Source: Massilia sp. UMI-21 (GTDB lineage: Bacteria > Pseudomonadota > Gammaproteobacteria > Burkholderiales > Burkholderiaceae_D). Taken from it: a stretch of 64,000 bases of DNA. The position numbers were made by a program, and so were the translations under genes. The number at the start of each line of letters is the position of its first letter. Position 1 is the stretch's first letter. Positions 34,814 through 44,599 of the stretch are shown piece after piece. The notes beneath the pieces are model-generated. The model was given only the letters and a program-made list of their open reading frames with translations, was not told the DNA's origin and made no database searches. The stretch is taken from NCBI GenBank assembly GCA_015277795.1, contig CP063848.1, positions 2,852,001 through 2,916,000 on the forward strand. The letters run 5' to 3'.

Positions 34814-34840
34814 AGAGCCGCGTAAGAGACCCGCGGCTCT
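34814..34840. terminator. Hairpin between the mer operon and the PepSY reductase
   Basis: AGAGCCGCG (34814-34822) and CGCGGCTCT (34832-34840) form a perfect 9-bp stem around a 9-nt loop, between the convergent mer (plus) and reductase (minus) genes. No T-tract. Confidence 0.5.
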
Positions 34841-34880
34841 GCTCGACGGAGGACTTGGCCGTTACATACCAAGCCTACGA

Positions 34881-36680
34881 TCAGATCTTGAAATCGTCAA
34901 AGGCAACGTTTTCTTCCTTTACACCAAGGCCGCGCAGCATTGCCTGTGTCGCCGTCAGCATGGCCGGGGGACCGCACACGTAGAACTCGAGCGATGCGAT
35001 GTCCGGGTGCGTGCGCAAACTCTCCAGCGCGGCTTCGTGTACCAGTCCCGCTGGCGCCCCGTCCCCTGCCTTTTCCTCGGACAGCACCAGGTGCCATTCG
35101 AAATTCGGGTGTTTCGCTGCGAACGCCTGCATTTCGTCCACATACGGCGCATCGCGCCGGCTGCGCGCCCCGTACCAGAAGTGCAGTGGTTCGGTCTCCC
35201 CCTTTGTCAGGAGCTCATGGATCATGGCGCGCAAGGGCGCCATCCCGGCGCCGCCACCGATGAATACTTTCTCGCGCGATCCCGGCTTCAGTGCGAAATC
35301 GCCGAAGGGGCCGCTGAAGCGAACTTCGTCGCCCACCTTCAGGGTGTACATGTAGCCTGATCCCCTGCCCGGCCGTTCTCCAGGCATGAAGCGAACCAGA
35401 AAAGTCAGTTGCCAGCCTGCGCATTCGACCGGCACCGATACCGAGTACGACCTGCGTACTGGCGTATCATTTGCGAGACTAGCCAGCGTACCGATCGCGC
35501 GCCAGTCGTCCTGATGATGCTCCGGGACTTCCACTTGGCTGGCGTCCCGCTCATACGGAGGAACATGAATCTGTACGTAGGCACCTGGACGGCAATCGAC
35601 ACGGCCTTGGGGGCTTAAGGTGATCTCTCGCAGGAAGGGCGTAACCGGTCTCACGCTGGTGACTATTCCAATCCGCTCGGCCGGCATTGCCAGGGCATTT
35701 CCGATATCGACATCGAGGCTGCGCTTCACGGGAAGGTTGCAGGCCAACCTGTATCCCGCCTCGAGCTTCCGGGGCGACAGCAGCGCACGGTCTGCGCTCG
35801 TAGGTTCGGGCGCCTGGCCAACGCATCTCACTTCGCACAGGCCGCAGCTTTGGCCGCCACCGCAGTTCGACGGCAGCTGCAGGCCCGAGCGGCAAAGCGC
35901 CTGGAGTACGGTATCGCCCTGCACCGCCTCGACCGAGCGCTGCGTCGTGCCGCTGCCGTCGACCAGATTCACGGTACGGCGCCGGCGCCAGCGGCTCGGG
36001 ACGAATTCCGCAAGTCGGACGCTGACGAACAGCAGCCAGACACCCGTCAGTGCCATCCACAATCCGCCGATTGCACTGGAGACGAGCAAGGGATTGTTGA
36101 AGTTGGTCCGCTCGCCGTAGTCCATGATGTGAAGCATCCAGAACAGGTCAAACAGGCGCCAGGTACTGTTCCTGTGTTCGAGCACGGCTCCCGACCGGCT
36201 GGAGACATAGACCGAGGTCTCGTCCGCATCGTCGAAGTCGACGCGCCAGACGGGCTCCTTGTGGGCGCGGGCCTCCAGCGTGAAGTTCAGCAGGCGGGGC
36301 GTGCCGGCCTTGCCGCTTCCGGAGTAGGATGCACGGGCAATCTCCCTTGCCAAGCTGGCGTCCACCGCCACGGCCTTCCCGTCTGCGGCGCTGACGAGCC
36401 AGCTGCGCTTGTCGTTCTGCAGCCGATATACCGGCCGGTCGAGCAGCCAGCCGGAAGTAATCGCCATGACCTTGTCGCGGCTGGCCGCAAGCACGGCGTC
36501 CGTACTGAGCACGTCGCGCGGCCATGCCGGCGGCGCCGGCGGCTTGATGCGGAATTCGCGTCCCTGAACCTTGTTCGCGTCGAGCAGGCTCATGACAACC
36601 CCACTCGACATCCACAGCAGGAACTGGATCGCCAGGATCACCCCGACCCACTTGTGCAATCGTCTCATCCAATGGCTCAT
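34881..36680 (-). CDS. PepSY membrane domain fused to [2Fe-2S]/FAD/NAD reductase
   Basis: 599 aa from ATG 36680 (ATGA overlap with the preceding gene). Residues 1-230 are a PepSY-type membrane unit with spans at about 11-33 and 200-222 and HIMDYGERTNF between. A plant-type [2Fe-2S] domain follows with C273, C279, C282 and C314 (NCGGGQSCGLCEVRC). An FNR-like part has RRSYSVSV at 409-416 for FAD and GGGAGMAPLRAMI near 475 for NAD(P)H. The catalytic half resembles NqrF. Such fusions can pass electrons from NADH across the inner membrane to a periplasmic metal complex. It ends the operon that starts with a TonB-dependent receptor. Confidence 0.82.
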   Translation of the reverse strand: MSHWMRRLHKWVGVILAIQFLLWMSSGVVMSLLDANKVQGREFRIKPPAPPAWPRDVLSTDAVLAASRDKVMAITSGWLLDRPVYRLQNDKRSWLVSAADGKAVAVDASLAREIARASYSGSGKAGTPRLLNFTLEARAHKEPVWRVDFDDADETSVYVSSRSGAVLEHRNSTWRLFDLFWMLHIMDYGERTNFNNPLLVSSAIGGLWMALTGVWLLFVSVRLAEFVPSRWRRRRTVNLVDGSGTTQRSVEAVQGDTVLQALCRSGLQLPSNCGGGQSCGLCEVRCVGQAPEPTSADRALLSPRKLEAGYRLACNLPVKRSLDVDIGNALAMPAERIGIVTSVRPVTPFLREITLSPQGRVDCRPGAYVQIHVPPYERDASQVEVPEHHQDDWRAIGTLASLANDTPVRRSYSVSVPVECAGWQLTFLVRFMPGERPGRGSGYMYTLKVGDEVRFSGPFGDFALKPGSREKVFIGGGAGMAPLRAMIHELLTKGETEPLHFWYGARSRRDAPYVDEMQAFAAKHPNFEWHLVLSEEKAGDGAPAGLVHEAALESLRTHPDIASLEFYVCGPPAMLTATQAMLRGLGVKEENVAFDDFKI

Positions 36681-37369
36681 GCCTGCTTCCTCCGGTTGAA
36701 GCTGTAGAAGAGCAGCCATGCTCCGATGAGGGCAAACAGCAGGCCGGTAATCGAGGCCGTGCGCAGCAGCGTGTTGTTCACGTTCTCACGCTCCTCGTAG
36801 TCCATGATGTGGAACATCCACAGGAAATCGAACCACCTCCAGAGCTCATGCCTTCTGGCCACCAGGTCCCCGGTATGCGGGGAAAAGTACAGCGTCGTCT
36901 GGCCTGGCTCGTCGTAATGGACGGCCCACAGCGGTACAGGCCGTGAACCGACTTCCTGCGGCGCCTTCGTCACCCATTCGACGCCCTTGATGCTGCCCTC
37001 CCCCGCGTAGGCCGCATCCGCGAGGGCAACGATCTGGTCGCGATCGAGCGGGCTGATCTTCTTGCCACTGGCGGCGTCCACGAGGCTTGCTTGTTTGCCA
37101 TGCTTGATCTCGTAGACTTCCTTGCCAAGCAGGCTTTTCATGCGAACGGCGGTGAGGCCTGGGTAGGCCTCGTGCAGGCGAGACTGGCTGATACGGGTGG
37201 CTGACGGGTTGAGCCTCTCAGTCGGGACGTGGGCAAGGTGGTCGCCGTGGATCACCTCCAGCGGGACGACGACCATGTAGAGACCACTGATCATCCAGAG
37301 CAGCGCCTGCACGCCGATGACAAGCCCGATCCATTTGTGGGCGCGTCGCACCCAGAAAGCTAATTGCAT
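36677..37369 (-). CDS. PepSY-domain membrane protein
   Basis: 230 aa. N-terminal span (WIGLVIGVQALLWMISGLYM), PepSY-type periplasmic region (HEAYPGLTAVRMKSLLGKEV), then WRWFDFLWMFHIMDYEERE and a C-terminal span with a basic end (LLFYSFNRRKQA). The WMFHIMDY motif recurs in the next gene, so both probably bind a cofactor such as haem between helices. It lies 88 bp downstream of the TonB-dependent receptor and is coupled to the reductase. A role in reducing an imported metal complex is inference. Confidence 0.82.
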   Translation of the reverse strand: MQLAFWVRRAHKWIGLVIGVQALLWMISGLYMVVVPLEVIHGDHLAHVPTERLNPSATRISQSRLHEAYPGLTAVRMKSLLGKEVYEIKHGKQASLVDAASGKKISPLDRDQIVALADAAYAGEGSIKGVEWVTKAPQEVGSRPVPLWAVHYDEPGQTTLYFSPHTGDLVARRHELWRWFDFLWMFHIMDYEERENVNNTLLRTASITGLLFALIGAWLLFYSFNRRKQA

Positions 37370-37457
37370 AGTTGTTGTAATAGTAAAGTTACCCGGTCAG
37401 TTGGGCGGACCGGAGCGAAGCATACATGCTCGCGGACCGCCCGGCATCATTGAATGG

Positions 37458-40166
37458 CTAGAACTTGTAGCCCAGGCGAACGTGCCAGCGGCGACCCAGC
37501 AGGTCGTAGGTCATCGTATCGGTGTTCCCGTCCGTCCAGCTCTGGATATACGGGGCACGCTTGTCGAACAGGTTGTCGACCCCGAACGAGAGTGCCATCG
37601 CTTTGTTGAATGCGTACTTCACGCTAGCGTTGTGATACGAGATGCTCGGTGCGTGCGAGCCGATGTCCTCCGGTGCGGCGTTAATGTCGTCCGCCTTGCC
37701 GATATACTGGACCGTATAGGAACCCGACCACGGCCCGTTGGACGCCGTCAGGGATGCCGTCGACCGCCACTTGGCGTAGCTTCCTCGTCCACCCGTGATC
37801 TTGCCGGCGTACTCGATGACCTCGCCGCCAGGGAATGGCGTCACGTCGTAGCGGTTGAGGCGCGAGACGTCGGCCGTGACGGACGAGGCCCAGCCGAAGA
37901 GGCTGAAATCATACATGGCGCCGAAGTCCAGGCCAGCAACCTTCTGCTGCGCCGCGTTCTCCGGCTGGGACGACAGGAAGTTGATCTCGCCTGTGCGCGG
38001 ATCGCGGGTGAAACTCGAAGGCCGGCAGAAGATGTGGGACAGTCCTGGCGAGTTATAGCACACCGACAGTTTGGTCGATCCCGGGACCGTCTCGATGGCG
38101 TTGTCGATCTCGATGTTGAAATAGTCGAGGGTCAGGGTCAGCGCCCTGGACGGCGTCCACACCATCCCGACCGTGAAGGTATCCGCCTCTTCCGGCTTCA
38201 GGTTCTGGTTGCCGCCGCCGGTCGTCAGGATCGACGGGCCGAACTGCCTGTAGCCGGCAGGTACGCCGGACGCCTGGCAGTTCTTGTAGACCGCGGAGTT
38301 CGGATCGAGCGTGTTCCAGTTGTTGCATGGGTCGGTCGTCGTCAGGTTGCCCTCGGAAACACCGCCGAACAGTTCCGGCACGTTCGGCACCCGGAAGGCC
38401 GTCGACCTGTTCGCGCGCATTTTCAGCGCCGGCATCACCTGCCAGTCCAGGCCCAGCTTATAGGTTCCCTGGGAACCGAACAGGCTGTAGTCGGAATAGC
38501 GGGCCGCCGCATTCATGGTCAGCGACTGCACCAGCGGCAGCTTGGCCAGCAAGGGAACGGACAGTTCGGCAAACACTTCACGCGCGCTGTACTGGCCGGC
38601 AATCGGGTCCATGGCAGGTGTATTTGCCGCGCCCGACACGATCAGGCTGTCCGGGTCCCGCCAGCCTTTCTCACGCCGGTATTCGAAGCCGGAAGCAAAT
38701 CCCACCGGACCTGCCGGCATCGAGAACAGCTCGCCGCTGATGCTGGCATTGAAGCTCTTCTGGTCGTTTCCGCCATGGTCGCGCGTCGTGAAGTGGATGT
38801 ACTCCAGCACCGCCGGGCTCAGGTTGCCGTAACCAAGGTAATTGCCGCAGGGAGCGGCGGTCGGTGTCCTGCCGCAGGTCGCAGCGTTCAGGGTCGCATC
38901 GACACGGTCCAGGTTGATGATGTTCGTCATCCCATCCACGCCTGTGTTGCGGCCCCAGTTGAGGGACGCCGACCAATCCCACTTGTCTCCAAGCGCGCCT
39001 TTGAGGCCGGCGACGATGCGGAAGGTGTTCGTTTCTTGGAAAAAGTAGCGTGGCCCCACCTCGGCCACCCTGCGCCGCTCTAGGGTCAAGTTCTGACCCG
39101 TCGGGTTGGTCGGATGGTTCGCGGCGATCTCGATCGGACGGTAGACCCCGATCGCGCCGGGCGTCGCCAGCTGCTTCGATTTGCGGTTCGTGAACATGAG
39201 CTCGCTGAACATGTCCACCCGATCGGTCAGGCGCATATTGCCGAAGGCACTGACGCCGACACGCTTGATCGGGTTGACCGCGTTCAGGAACGGATTGCTG
39301 TTGTAGGCGTGCTTGGCCGCGCTGTAGGTTTCGAATCCACGTGGATTCCCGTTCGGATCCTGGTTGAAGTTGACGCGGCGACCATCCGCGAGGCGGGCAC
39401 GGCCGCCGATGGTGGACGAGCTGCCGGAGCAGACCAGTTCGCCATTCTCTTCGAATAGTGAACAAGGCGCACGCGACGCCAGGTTGACAGCGCCGCTCTC
39501 GGAGTAGTTCAACGACGCCATCAGCGATCCGCGCTCGCTCCGCGTACCCCATACGAGATCAGCGGACTTCTCGTCGCCGTCGCCGCGCTCCGTCTTGCCG
39601 TACCGGACAGAGGCCTCGGCACCGTCGATTGCCTTCTTGGTGATGATGTTGACGACGCCGGCGACAGCGTCCGCGCCATAGATCGCGGATGCGCCGTCCT
39701 TCAGCACCTCGATCCGCTCGATCATCGCGACCGGGATCATGTTCAGGTCGACCGAGCTGTTGGCGCCCGTCCCTCCCGACACGACGCGGCGTCCGTTCAG
39801 GAGGACCAGGGTGCGGTCGATGCCGAGGCCGCGCAGGTTGACCTGAGTGGTACCATAACCGTTACTGGTCCAATAGGCACTGGTCTGGCTCCCCGCGGTG
39901 CCCGCGGAAGACGGCATACGCTGTAGCAGCGTCTCGACCGAGATCGCGCCCGAGCGCTGGATGGTTTCCGCGTCGATCACGGTCACCGGGCCGACACCGG
40001 ACAGCTGCTCCTGTCGCAGATTGATCCGGCTGCCCGTGATCTGGACCCGTTCCATCCCGGTCGCCTGGGTGTTCTCGGTGGTAGCGGGTTGCTGTGCATG
40101 GGCGCCTTGCTGCAGGACCAGCATTGCGAGCGCGGCTGTCGTTCTTGGGACGAATTTGTGAACCAT
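37458..40166 (-). CDS. TonB-dependent outer-membrane receptor
   Basis: 902 aa with signal peptide (ALAMLVLQQGAHAQ), a plug domain (VQITGSRINLR, then INLRGLGIDRTLVLLNGRRV and VLKDGASAIYGADAVAGVVN) and a 22-strand barrel ending in an aromatic residue (RLGYKF). GGAGGG precedes the ATG. The plug sequence is of the broad group used for siderophores, peptides and other ligands, so the substrate is open. The two PepSY genes that follow favour a metal-chelate substrate. No Fur box was recognised upstream. Confidence 0.9.
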   Translation of the reverse strand: MVHKFVPRTTAALAMLVLQQGAHAQQPATTENTQATGMERVQITGSRINLRQEQLSGVGPVTVIDAETIQRSGAISVETLLQRMPSSAGTAGSQTSAYWTSNGYGTTQVNLRGLGIDRTLVLLNGRRVVSGGTGANSSVDLNMIPVAMIERIEVLKDGASAIYGADAVAGVVNIITKKAIDGAEASVRYGKTERGDGDEKSADLVWGTRSERGSLMASLNYSESGAVNLASRAPCSLFEENGELVCSGSSSTIGGRARLADGRRVNFNQDPNGNPRGFETYSAAKHAYNSNPFLNAVNPIKRVGVSAFGNMRLTDRVDMFSELMFTNRKSKQLATPGAIGVYRPIEIAANHPTNPTGQNLTLERRRVAEVGPRYFFQETNTFRIVAGLKGALGDKWDWSASLNWGRNTGVDGMTNIINLDRVDATLNAATCGRTPTAAPCGNYLGYGNLSPAVLEYIHFTTRDHGGNDQKSFNASISGELFSMPAGPVGFASGFEYRREKGWRDPDSLIVSGAANTPAMDPIAGQYSAREVFAELSVPLLAKLPLVQSLTMNAAARYSDYSLFGSQGTYKLGLDWQVMPALKMRANRSTAFRVPNVPELFGGVSEGNLTTTDPCNNWNTLDPNSAVYKNCQASGVPAGYRQFGPSILTTGGGNQNLKPEEADTFTVGMVWTPSRALTLTLDYFNIEIDNAIETVPGSTKLSVCYNSPGLSHIFCRPSSFTRDPRTGEINFLSSQPENAAQQKVAGLDFGAMYDFSLFGWASSVTADVSRLNRYDVTPFPGGEVIEYAGKITGGRGSYAKWRSTASLTASNGPWSGSYTVQYIGKADDINAAPEDIGSHAPSISYHNASVKYAFNKAMALSFGVDNLFDKRAPYIQSWTDGNTDTMTYDLLGRRWHVRLGYKF

Positions 40167-40370
40167 TTACCCTCCGGGGCTATTTTTGTAAGAGCAATAA
40201 GACCGCAAAGCTTACAGCTTCGGTCGCGGCATATGGTGGGTGAAGCAATCGATTACTTCTTGTATATACAATTGCGCAGCATTTTTAATGTAGCGCGCTT
40301 TCTGCCGATAAGCAATAAACACGCATTTTTACAAAAACTTTCCGAATAAAATTTCAGAATGAGCGAATGC

Positions 40371-40392
40371 GCCGGCGCAAATTCGCGCCGGC
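40371..40392 (-). terminator. Hairpin 3' of the copper-storage gene
   Basis: GCCGGCGC (40371-40378) and GCGCCGGC (40385-40392) pair perfectly around a 6-nt loop. It lies 69 bp beyond the stop of the 19-Cys protein at 40461. No T-tract, so termination is tentative. The rest of 40167-40460 is AT-rich and contains the TonB-receptor promoter region; no gene was seen. Confidence 0.45.
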
Positions 40393-40460
40393 ATGAGCTT
40401 ACTTGGTGGCGGAGGGAGTTAGGTGTCCTGCCCTGCCGCCTGTCCCTGCTCAGGTCACGA

Positions 40461-40790
40461 TCATGCTGCAAGCATCCGGCGGCACTCTTCGGCACACCGG
40501 CGGCAGGCCGCAGCGCACTCCTGGCAATGCTGCATCTGATGCTTTCCGCACTCTTCGGCACACATGTCACACAGCGCGGCGCATGCCTCGCAGACGAGCT
40601 TGGCCGCTTCGCTGCCCCGTGCCATCATGGCGGCAGCGACCCGGCAGAGCTGAGCGCAATCGATGTCGAGTGCGATGCAGCGGGCCATCATCTTTACGTC
40701 CTCCTCCTGCAGGCAGGCGGCGGCACACATGTCGCACGCATCCGCACAGTCATTGCAGGCCTCGATACAGGTTTCGTGTTGCTGGTTCAT
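40461..40790 (-). CDS. Four-helix copper-storage-type protein (Csp3/DUF326-like), 19 Cys
   Basis: 109 aa without signal peptide. Nineteen cysteines are arranged in helical C-x3-C and C-x2-C rows (CIEACNDCADACDMCAAAC, later HCQECAAACRRCAEEC). This is the pattern of Csp proteins, tetrameric four-helix bundles that hold many Cu+ ions inside the bundle. The missing leader points to the cytosolic Csp3 type. It lies 85 bp downstream of copB on the same strand and has a close paralogue at 52390. Confidence 0.88.
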   Translation of the reverse strand: MNQQHETCIEACNDCADACDMCAAACLQEEDVKMMARCIALDIDCAQLCRVAAAMMARGSEAAKLVCEACAALCDMCAEECGKHQMQHCQECAAACRRCAEECRRMLAA

Positions 40791-40875
40791 GGTGATCTCC
40801 TAAAAACGGTTGGTCTCGGTCTCTATCAGGACAAAACTTTTGCGCGCCGCAGAACGATGCCGCGCCGCGGGTCAA

Positions 40876-42105
40876 TCAAAACCAAAGGCGCACTCCCACC
40901 ACCGCCTGGACTTCGCTCCGGTCGCCGCCACGCTGTCGCGTGTAATCAGCGGTTCCGCCGAACTGGCGGTTCCAGGTGACGCCGATGTATGGCGCGAACT
41001 TGCGCGTGATTTCGTAGCGCAGCCGCAGGCCCATGTTGATGTCGGATAGGCCTTTCCCAGTGGCCCGCTCGGGATCCGCGCGGCTGTACAGGTTCGCGCC
41101 CAGCTCGGGCTCGAGGATCAAACGGGGCGTGAACAGGATTTCGTACTTCACATTCAGGCGCGCGGCGAGGCCGCTTCCGGGCCGCCAGTACGCGGTGGCC
41201 TCGGTCTCGAACCAGTAAGGGGCCAACCCCTGCACCCCGACGGCAAGCCAGTTCCTTCCGCCACCCTCACCGCTGTCGTGCCGCACACCCAACTGGGTAC
41301 TCCAGAACGGTGCGAATGCCCGGTCCCACAGTAGCTCGGTGCGGGACGAATCGAGCGAGCCGCCCCGGCGCTCTCCCTCTACCTTGAGCCAGGCCTTGTT
41401 GTAGTCATTGCCATACCACGCCTCGGCTTCGAGGTTCTGACCGTGTTCGCCATCGCCCCTGGCTGCTTCGAGCTTGTCGACCAGTACCTTCCCGAACGGA
41501 GCGTTGTCGTTCATTTCGTGGTTGCCGAAGTTGGCGTGGCGAGTCCCCTCGTTATAGGCGTTCGGATCCCGGGAGTCCGGCGGAGGGTCGCCTCCCTGCA
41601 TGGGTCCCATTCGCATGGCATGACCTGCCATGACGCCCTCCGGGCCTGCCGCGCGTTCCTGGCCACCGCTTCCTGCTGCGGGAACTGCGCCGTGTCGCAT
41701 GGCTGCATGATCCATGCCGGGCATGGCCCTGGTTGCCGGCTGGGCCTGCGGCTTCGCGGGAGTTGCTGCTTGTGCTGCGTGACCCGTATGGCCGGTAGCG
41801 TGACCCTGGTGTTCCGCCGCCTGCGCTGGCGGGGCCTTCTGCGCTGCGACTGGAGTGTTCGCATGCACGGCATGGCCAGCAGCATTCGACGCAGCCGGAT
41901 TGGGCGGTGTCTGCTGCGGCGACTTCTTGCTGGCCGGCGCGGGTGTCCCGTGTCCCATCTTCGAGTGGTCCATGGTCGACATGTCGTGACTGCCGGTAGA
42001 CTGGGGCGGCTGGGTTGGAGCTGCCGTCTGTGCTGCAGCGTGCGCCGCAACCAGGCACGCCAGCACGAGCGCGCAAGGCGCAGGCTTGATCGATGGGTTT
42101 TTCAT
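40876..42105 (-). CDS. copB: CopB outer-membrane copper resistance protein
   Basis: 409 aa from ATG 42105 (ATGA overlap with copA). After the leader (CALVLACLVAAHAAAQ) comes a long His/Met/Gln/Pro linker with repeats such as MDHSKMGHG and MPGMDHAAMRHG. The C-terminal 220 residues form the CopB barrel (DNAPFGKVLVDKLE through GLRLRYEITRKFAPYIGV). CopB binds or exports copper at the outer membrane as partner of CopA oxidase. Confidence 0.92.
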   Translation of the reverse strand: MKNPSIKPAPCALVLACLVAAHAAAQTAAPTQPPQSTGSHDMSTMDHSKMGHGTPAPASKKSPQQTPPNPAASNAAGHAVHANTPVAAQKAPPAQAAEHQGHATGHTGHAAQAATPAKPQAQPATRAMPGMDHAAMRHGAVPAAGSGGQERAAGPEGVMAGHAMRMGPMQGGDPPPDSRDPNAYNEGTRHANFGNHEMNDNAPFGKVLVDKLEAARGDGEHGQNLEAEAWYGNDYNKAWLKVEGERRGGSLDSSRTELLWDRAFAPFWSTQLGVRHDSGEGGGRNWLAVGVQGLAPYWFETEATAYWRPGSGLAARLNVKYEILFTPRLILEPELGANLYSRADPERATGKGLSDINMGLRLRYEITRKFAPYIGVTWNRQFGGTADYTRQRGGDRSEVQAVVGVRLWF

Positions 42106-43868
42106 GATACGACCACCTCCCTGAACATCCCGGCTTCCATGTGGTACAACAGATGGCAGTGGTAAGCCCAATGGCCGGGCGCATCGGCCGTGACCCGGTA
42201 GGTGATCCTTTGCGCCGGCTGTACATTGATCGTGTGCTTACGAACCTGGAATTTCCCGTCGGGAGACTCCAGCTCGCTCCACATGCCATGCAAGTGGATC
42301 GGATGGTTCATCATCGTGTCGTTCACGAGCACGATGCGCAGCCGCTCCCCGAACCGGAAGCGGATCGGCAAGGATTCCGAGAATTTCTGGCCATCGAACG
42401 ACCACATGAAGCGTTCCATGTTTCCGGTCAGGTGAAGCTCGATCTCGCGGCTCGGTTCCCGTGGATCGACCGGCCCGCCGATCGTGCGCAGATCGGCATA
42501 AGTCAGGACGCGCCGGCCGTTGTCGCGCAGGTTGACGCCAGGGTCGTCGAGGTTGGTGCGCGGCATATCGACGTGCATGTCGACGCCCGGCCCGTATTCG
42601 GTGCGCGCATGCGTCACCTTCGGCGGATGGCCCGCTGCCGGCGCGCCGGCCGCTGGCATCTGCGCATGCCCACCCATCGCATGGCCGCCCGCGGCCCCCG
42701 AACCATGCATGCCTGACATGGCCATCGCACCCATCATGTCGGTCATGCTGAGCCACTGGGCCTCGTCCATCTCGGGCACTGGAGCCTGCATTCCCGGCCG
42801 TGGTGCCAGCGTGGCGCGGACGAAGCCCGAGCGGCCGATCGACTGTGCAAAGATGGTGTACGCCATGTCGTCTCGTGGCTCGACGATGACATCATAGGTT
42901 TCGGCGACCGAAATCCGGAATTCATCCACAGTGACAGGTTCGACTTCCTGTCCGTCCGCGGAGACGACGATCATTTTCAAACCCGGGATGCGCACGTCGA
43001 AGATGGTCGTCGCGGCGCCGTTGATGAAGCGCAGGCGCACTCGTTCGCCGACGCGGAACAGGCCGGTCCAGTTCATCTCTGCTGTGGAGCCGTTGATGAG
43101 GTAACGCAGTGCCCCGCTGATATTCCGGCTGGCCGTCACATCGCTGAAGTCGGTCGGCATCATGCGCATCTGGTTCCACATCTTGCGCTTGTCCACGGCC
43201 GCAGCGAATCCCATGCTCCGCACGTCCCGGATGAACTCGCCGAAGGTGGGCTGTTTGTTGTTGAAGAAGTCGCTCATCTTCTTCAGGTTGGCCAGCACCC
43301 GCTCCGGCTTCTCGTCCGTCCAGTCCGACAGCATCACGACATAGTCGCGCTCGGCCTCGACCCACTCGCCGGCTTTCGGGAGTACGACGATCGGGCCGTA
43401 CAAGCCGAGCTGCTCCTGAAGTCCAGAATGGCTGTGGTACCAGTACGTACCGCTCTGCTTGACCTCAAACCGGTAGGTAAATGTCTGCCCTGGCTGGATC
43501 CCGGCGAAACTCAGACCCGGCACCCCATCCATGTCGGCGGGGAGAAGGATGCCGTGCCAATGAATCGAACTGACTGCCGACAACCGGTTGGTCACCCGAA
43601 TCGTGACGGTATCGCCCTCGTTCCAGTAGAGGGTGGGCGCCGGCACCTGGCCATTGACCGCAATGGCGATGCGGTCCGCTCCGGTGAAGTTGACGCGCAT
43701 CGGTCCGATCTCGAGATCGAAACTGGTACCGCGAAGATGGCGCCTGTCCTGCGCGGCAAACAACGCGCCAGGGCTGAAGCCCGCGAGGCCTATCGCTGCG
43801 CCGATCCCTTGCAGGAAGCGGCGGCGCCAGCTGCTTGCGCAGCCGTGAGTAACTACTGAACGTTTCAT
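42102..43868 (-). CDS. copA: CopA-type multicopper oxidase (Tat-exported)
   Basis: 588 aa from ATG 43868. The Tat leader reads SSWRRRFLQGIGAAIGLAG. Copper motifs HWHG (103-106), WYHSHSG (143-149), HPIHLHGMW and HCHLLYHMEAGM near the C-terminus make complete type 1, 2 and 3 sites. A Met/His-rich insert (MTDMMGAMAMSGMHG, then HAMGGHAQM) is typical of PcoA/CopA and binds Cu+. It oxidises Cu+ in the periplasm. This is the second oxidase of the window; the one at 21319 is shorter and only distantly related. It is coupled to copB. The symbol follows Pseudomonas usage and is distinct from the ATPase. Confidence 0.94.
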   Translation of the reverse strand: MKRSVVTHGCASSWRRRFLQGIGAAIGLAGFSPGALFAAQDRRHLRGTSFDLEIGPMRVNFTGADRIAIAVNGQVPAPTLYWNEGDTVTIRVTNRLSAVSSIHWHGILLPADMDGVPGLSFAGIQPGQTFTYRFEVKQSGTYWYHSHSGLQEQLGLYGPIVVLPKAGEWVEAERDYVVMLSDWTDEKPERVLANLKKMSDFFNNKQPTFGEFIRDVRSMGFAAAVDKRKMWNQMRMMPTDFSDVTASRNISGALRYLINGSTAEMNWTGLFRVGERVRLRFINGAATTIFDVRIPGLKMIVVSADGQEVEPVTVDEFRISVAETYDVIVEPRDDMAYTIFAQSIGRSGFVRATLAPRPGMQAPVPEMDEAQWLSMTDMMGAMAMSGMHGSGAAGGHAMGGHAQMPAAGAPAAGHPPKVTHARTEYGPGVDMHVDMPRTNLDDPGVNLRDNGRRVLTYADLRTIGGPVDPREPSREIELHLTGNMERFMWSFDGQKFSESLPIRFRFGERLRIVLVNDTMMNHPIHLHGMWSELESPDGKFQVRKHTINVQPAQRITYRVTADAPGHWAYHCHLLYHMEAGMFREVVVS

Positions 43869-44131
43869 AAGGTTCTCCGATTCGACATGCGACTTCTGGC
43901 ACAGTACACAGTAATCTGCTCGATTCGGCCCAAACGTTCCCCATGCCGGTAACCAGGGACGCGGACACACCTGCCCCGCGGCGGATAGCCAACAGGGCAC
44001 GACTCGATTGTTTGATCTGATTTGTTTGAACGCGTGCCCGGTCAGGTTGACTCATTCGCGCAGGCGCGAGCGCAGGCACGGGCCGGTCTTCCGCAAATCA
44101 GGAACGCATCGCCGGCGTTAGCCGTGAAGGA

Positions 44132-44575
44132 TTACGCCGCGATTGACGCGGCAGTGCGTGGGGGGCGTTCGATCCGGGCAGGAATATGCCCGGGGAACGA
44201 AGGCAAGGAAAATTGCAGGGCAGTGCTGACCGCTTCCTCGACCGCAGTCACGGCCATTACAGGCGGTGGCGCATAGGCGCCGATGGAGCAATTTGCACAG
44301 GTGCCGCAGCCAGATCGCGCGTGCGCGCCGTCATCGTCGCAGTCTTCATCCTGCGCTGCGACTCTCTGCGCCGGCGCGGCGGCATGATCGTGCCCGCCAT
44401 CTTGTCCCTCACCGGCCACCGTCGCCTCCATCGGCATGCCAGCGGCATGGTCAGCGTGGGCGGCCAAGGGATGATGCGCCATGCCGCACTCGAACCTCGC
44501 CACTCCCGCAATGCTCTGCAAAGGGAGGGAGACGATGAGTAGGCACAAGAAAAATGTTCGAAGCCTGGCGCGCAT
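44132..44575 (-). CDS. Small exported His/Cys protein, CopL-like
   Basis: 147 aa from ATG 44575. Signal peptide (FFLCLLIVSLPLQSIAGVA), His/Asp-rich middle (GHDHAAAPA, DEDCDDDGAHA) and the cluster SGCGTCANCSIGA. It lies upstream of the copA oxidase on the same strand with a 263-bp gap and is the first of the minus-strand cop genes. CopL-like proteins precede copAB in xanthomonads and influence copper-dependent expression; the similarity here is in build, not close sequence. Confidence 0.65.
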   Translation of the reverse strand: MRARLRTFFLCLLIVSLPLQSIAGVARFECGMAHHPLAAHADHAAGMPMEATVAGEGQDGGHDHAAAPAQRVAAQDEDCDDDGAHARSGCGTCANCSIGAYAPPPVMAVTAVEEAVSTALQFSLPSFPGHIPARIERPPRTAASIAA

Positions 44576-44599
44576 ATGGTCAATGTAGCATGCTCCCGG

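Noticed and set aside
37317..39083. Plus-strand open frame of 588 codons opposite the TonB receptor
   Set aside because: Shadow frame; the minus-strand receptor is complete with signal peptide, plug and barrel.
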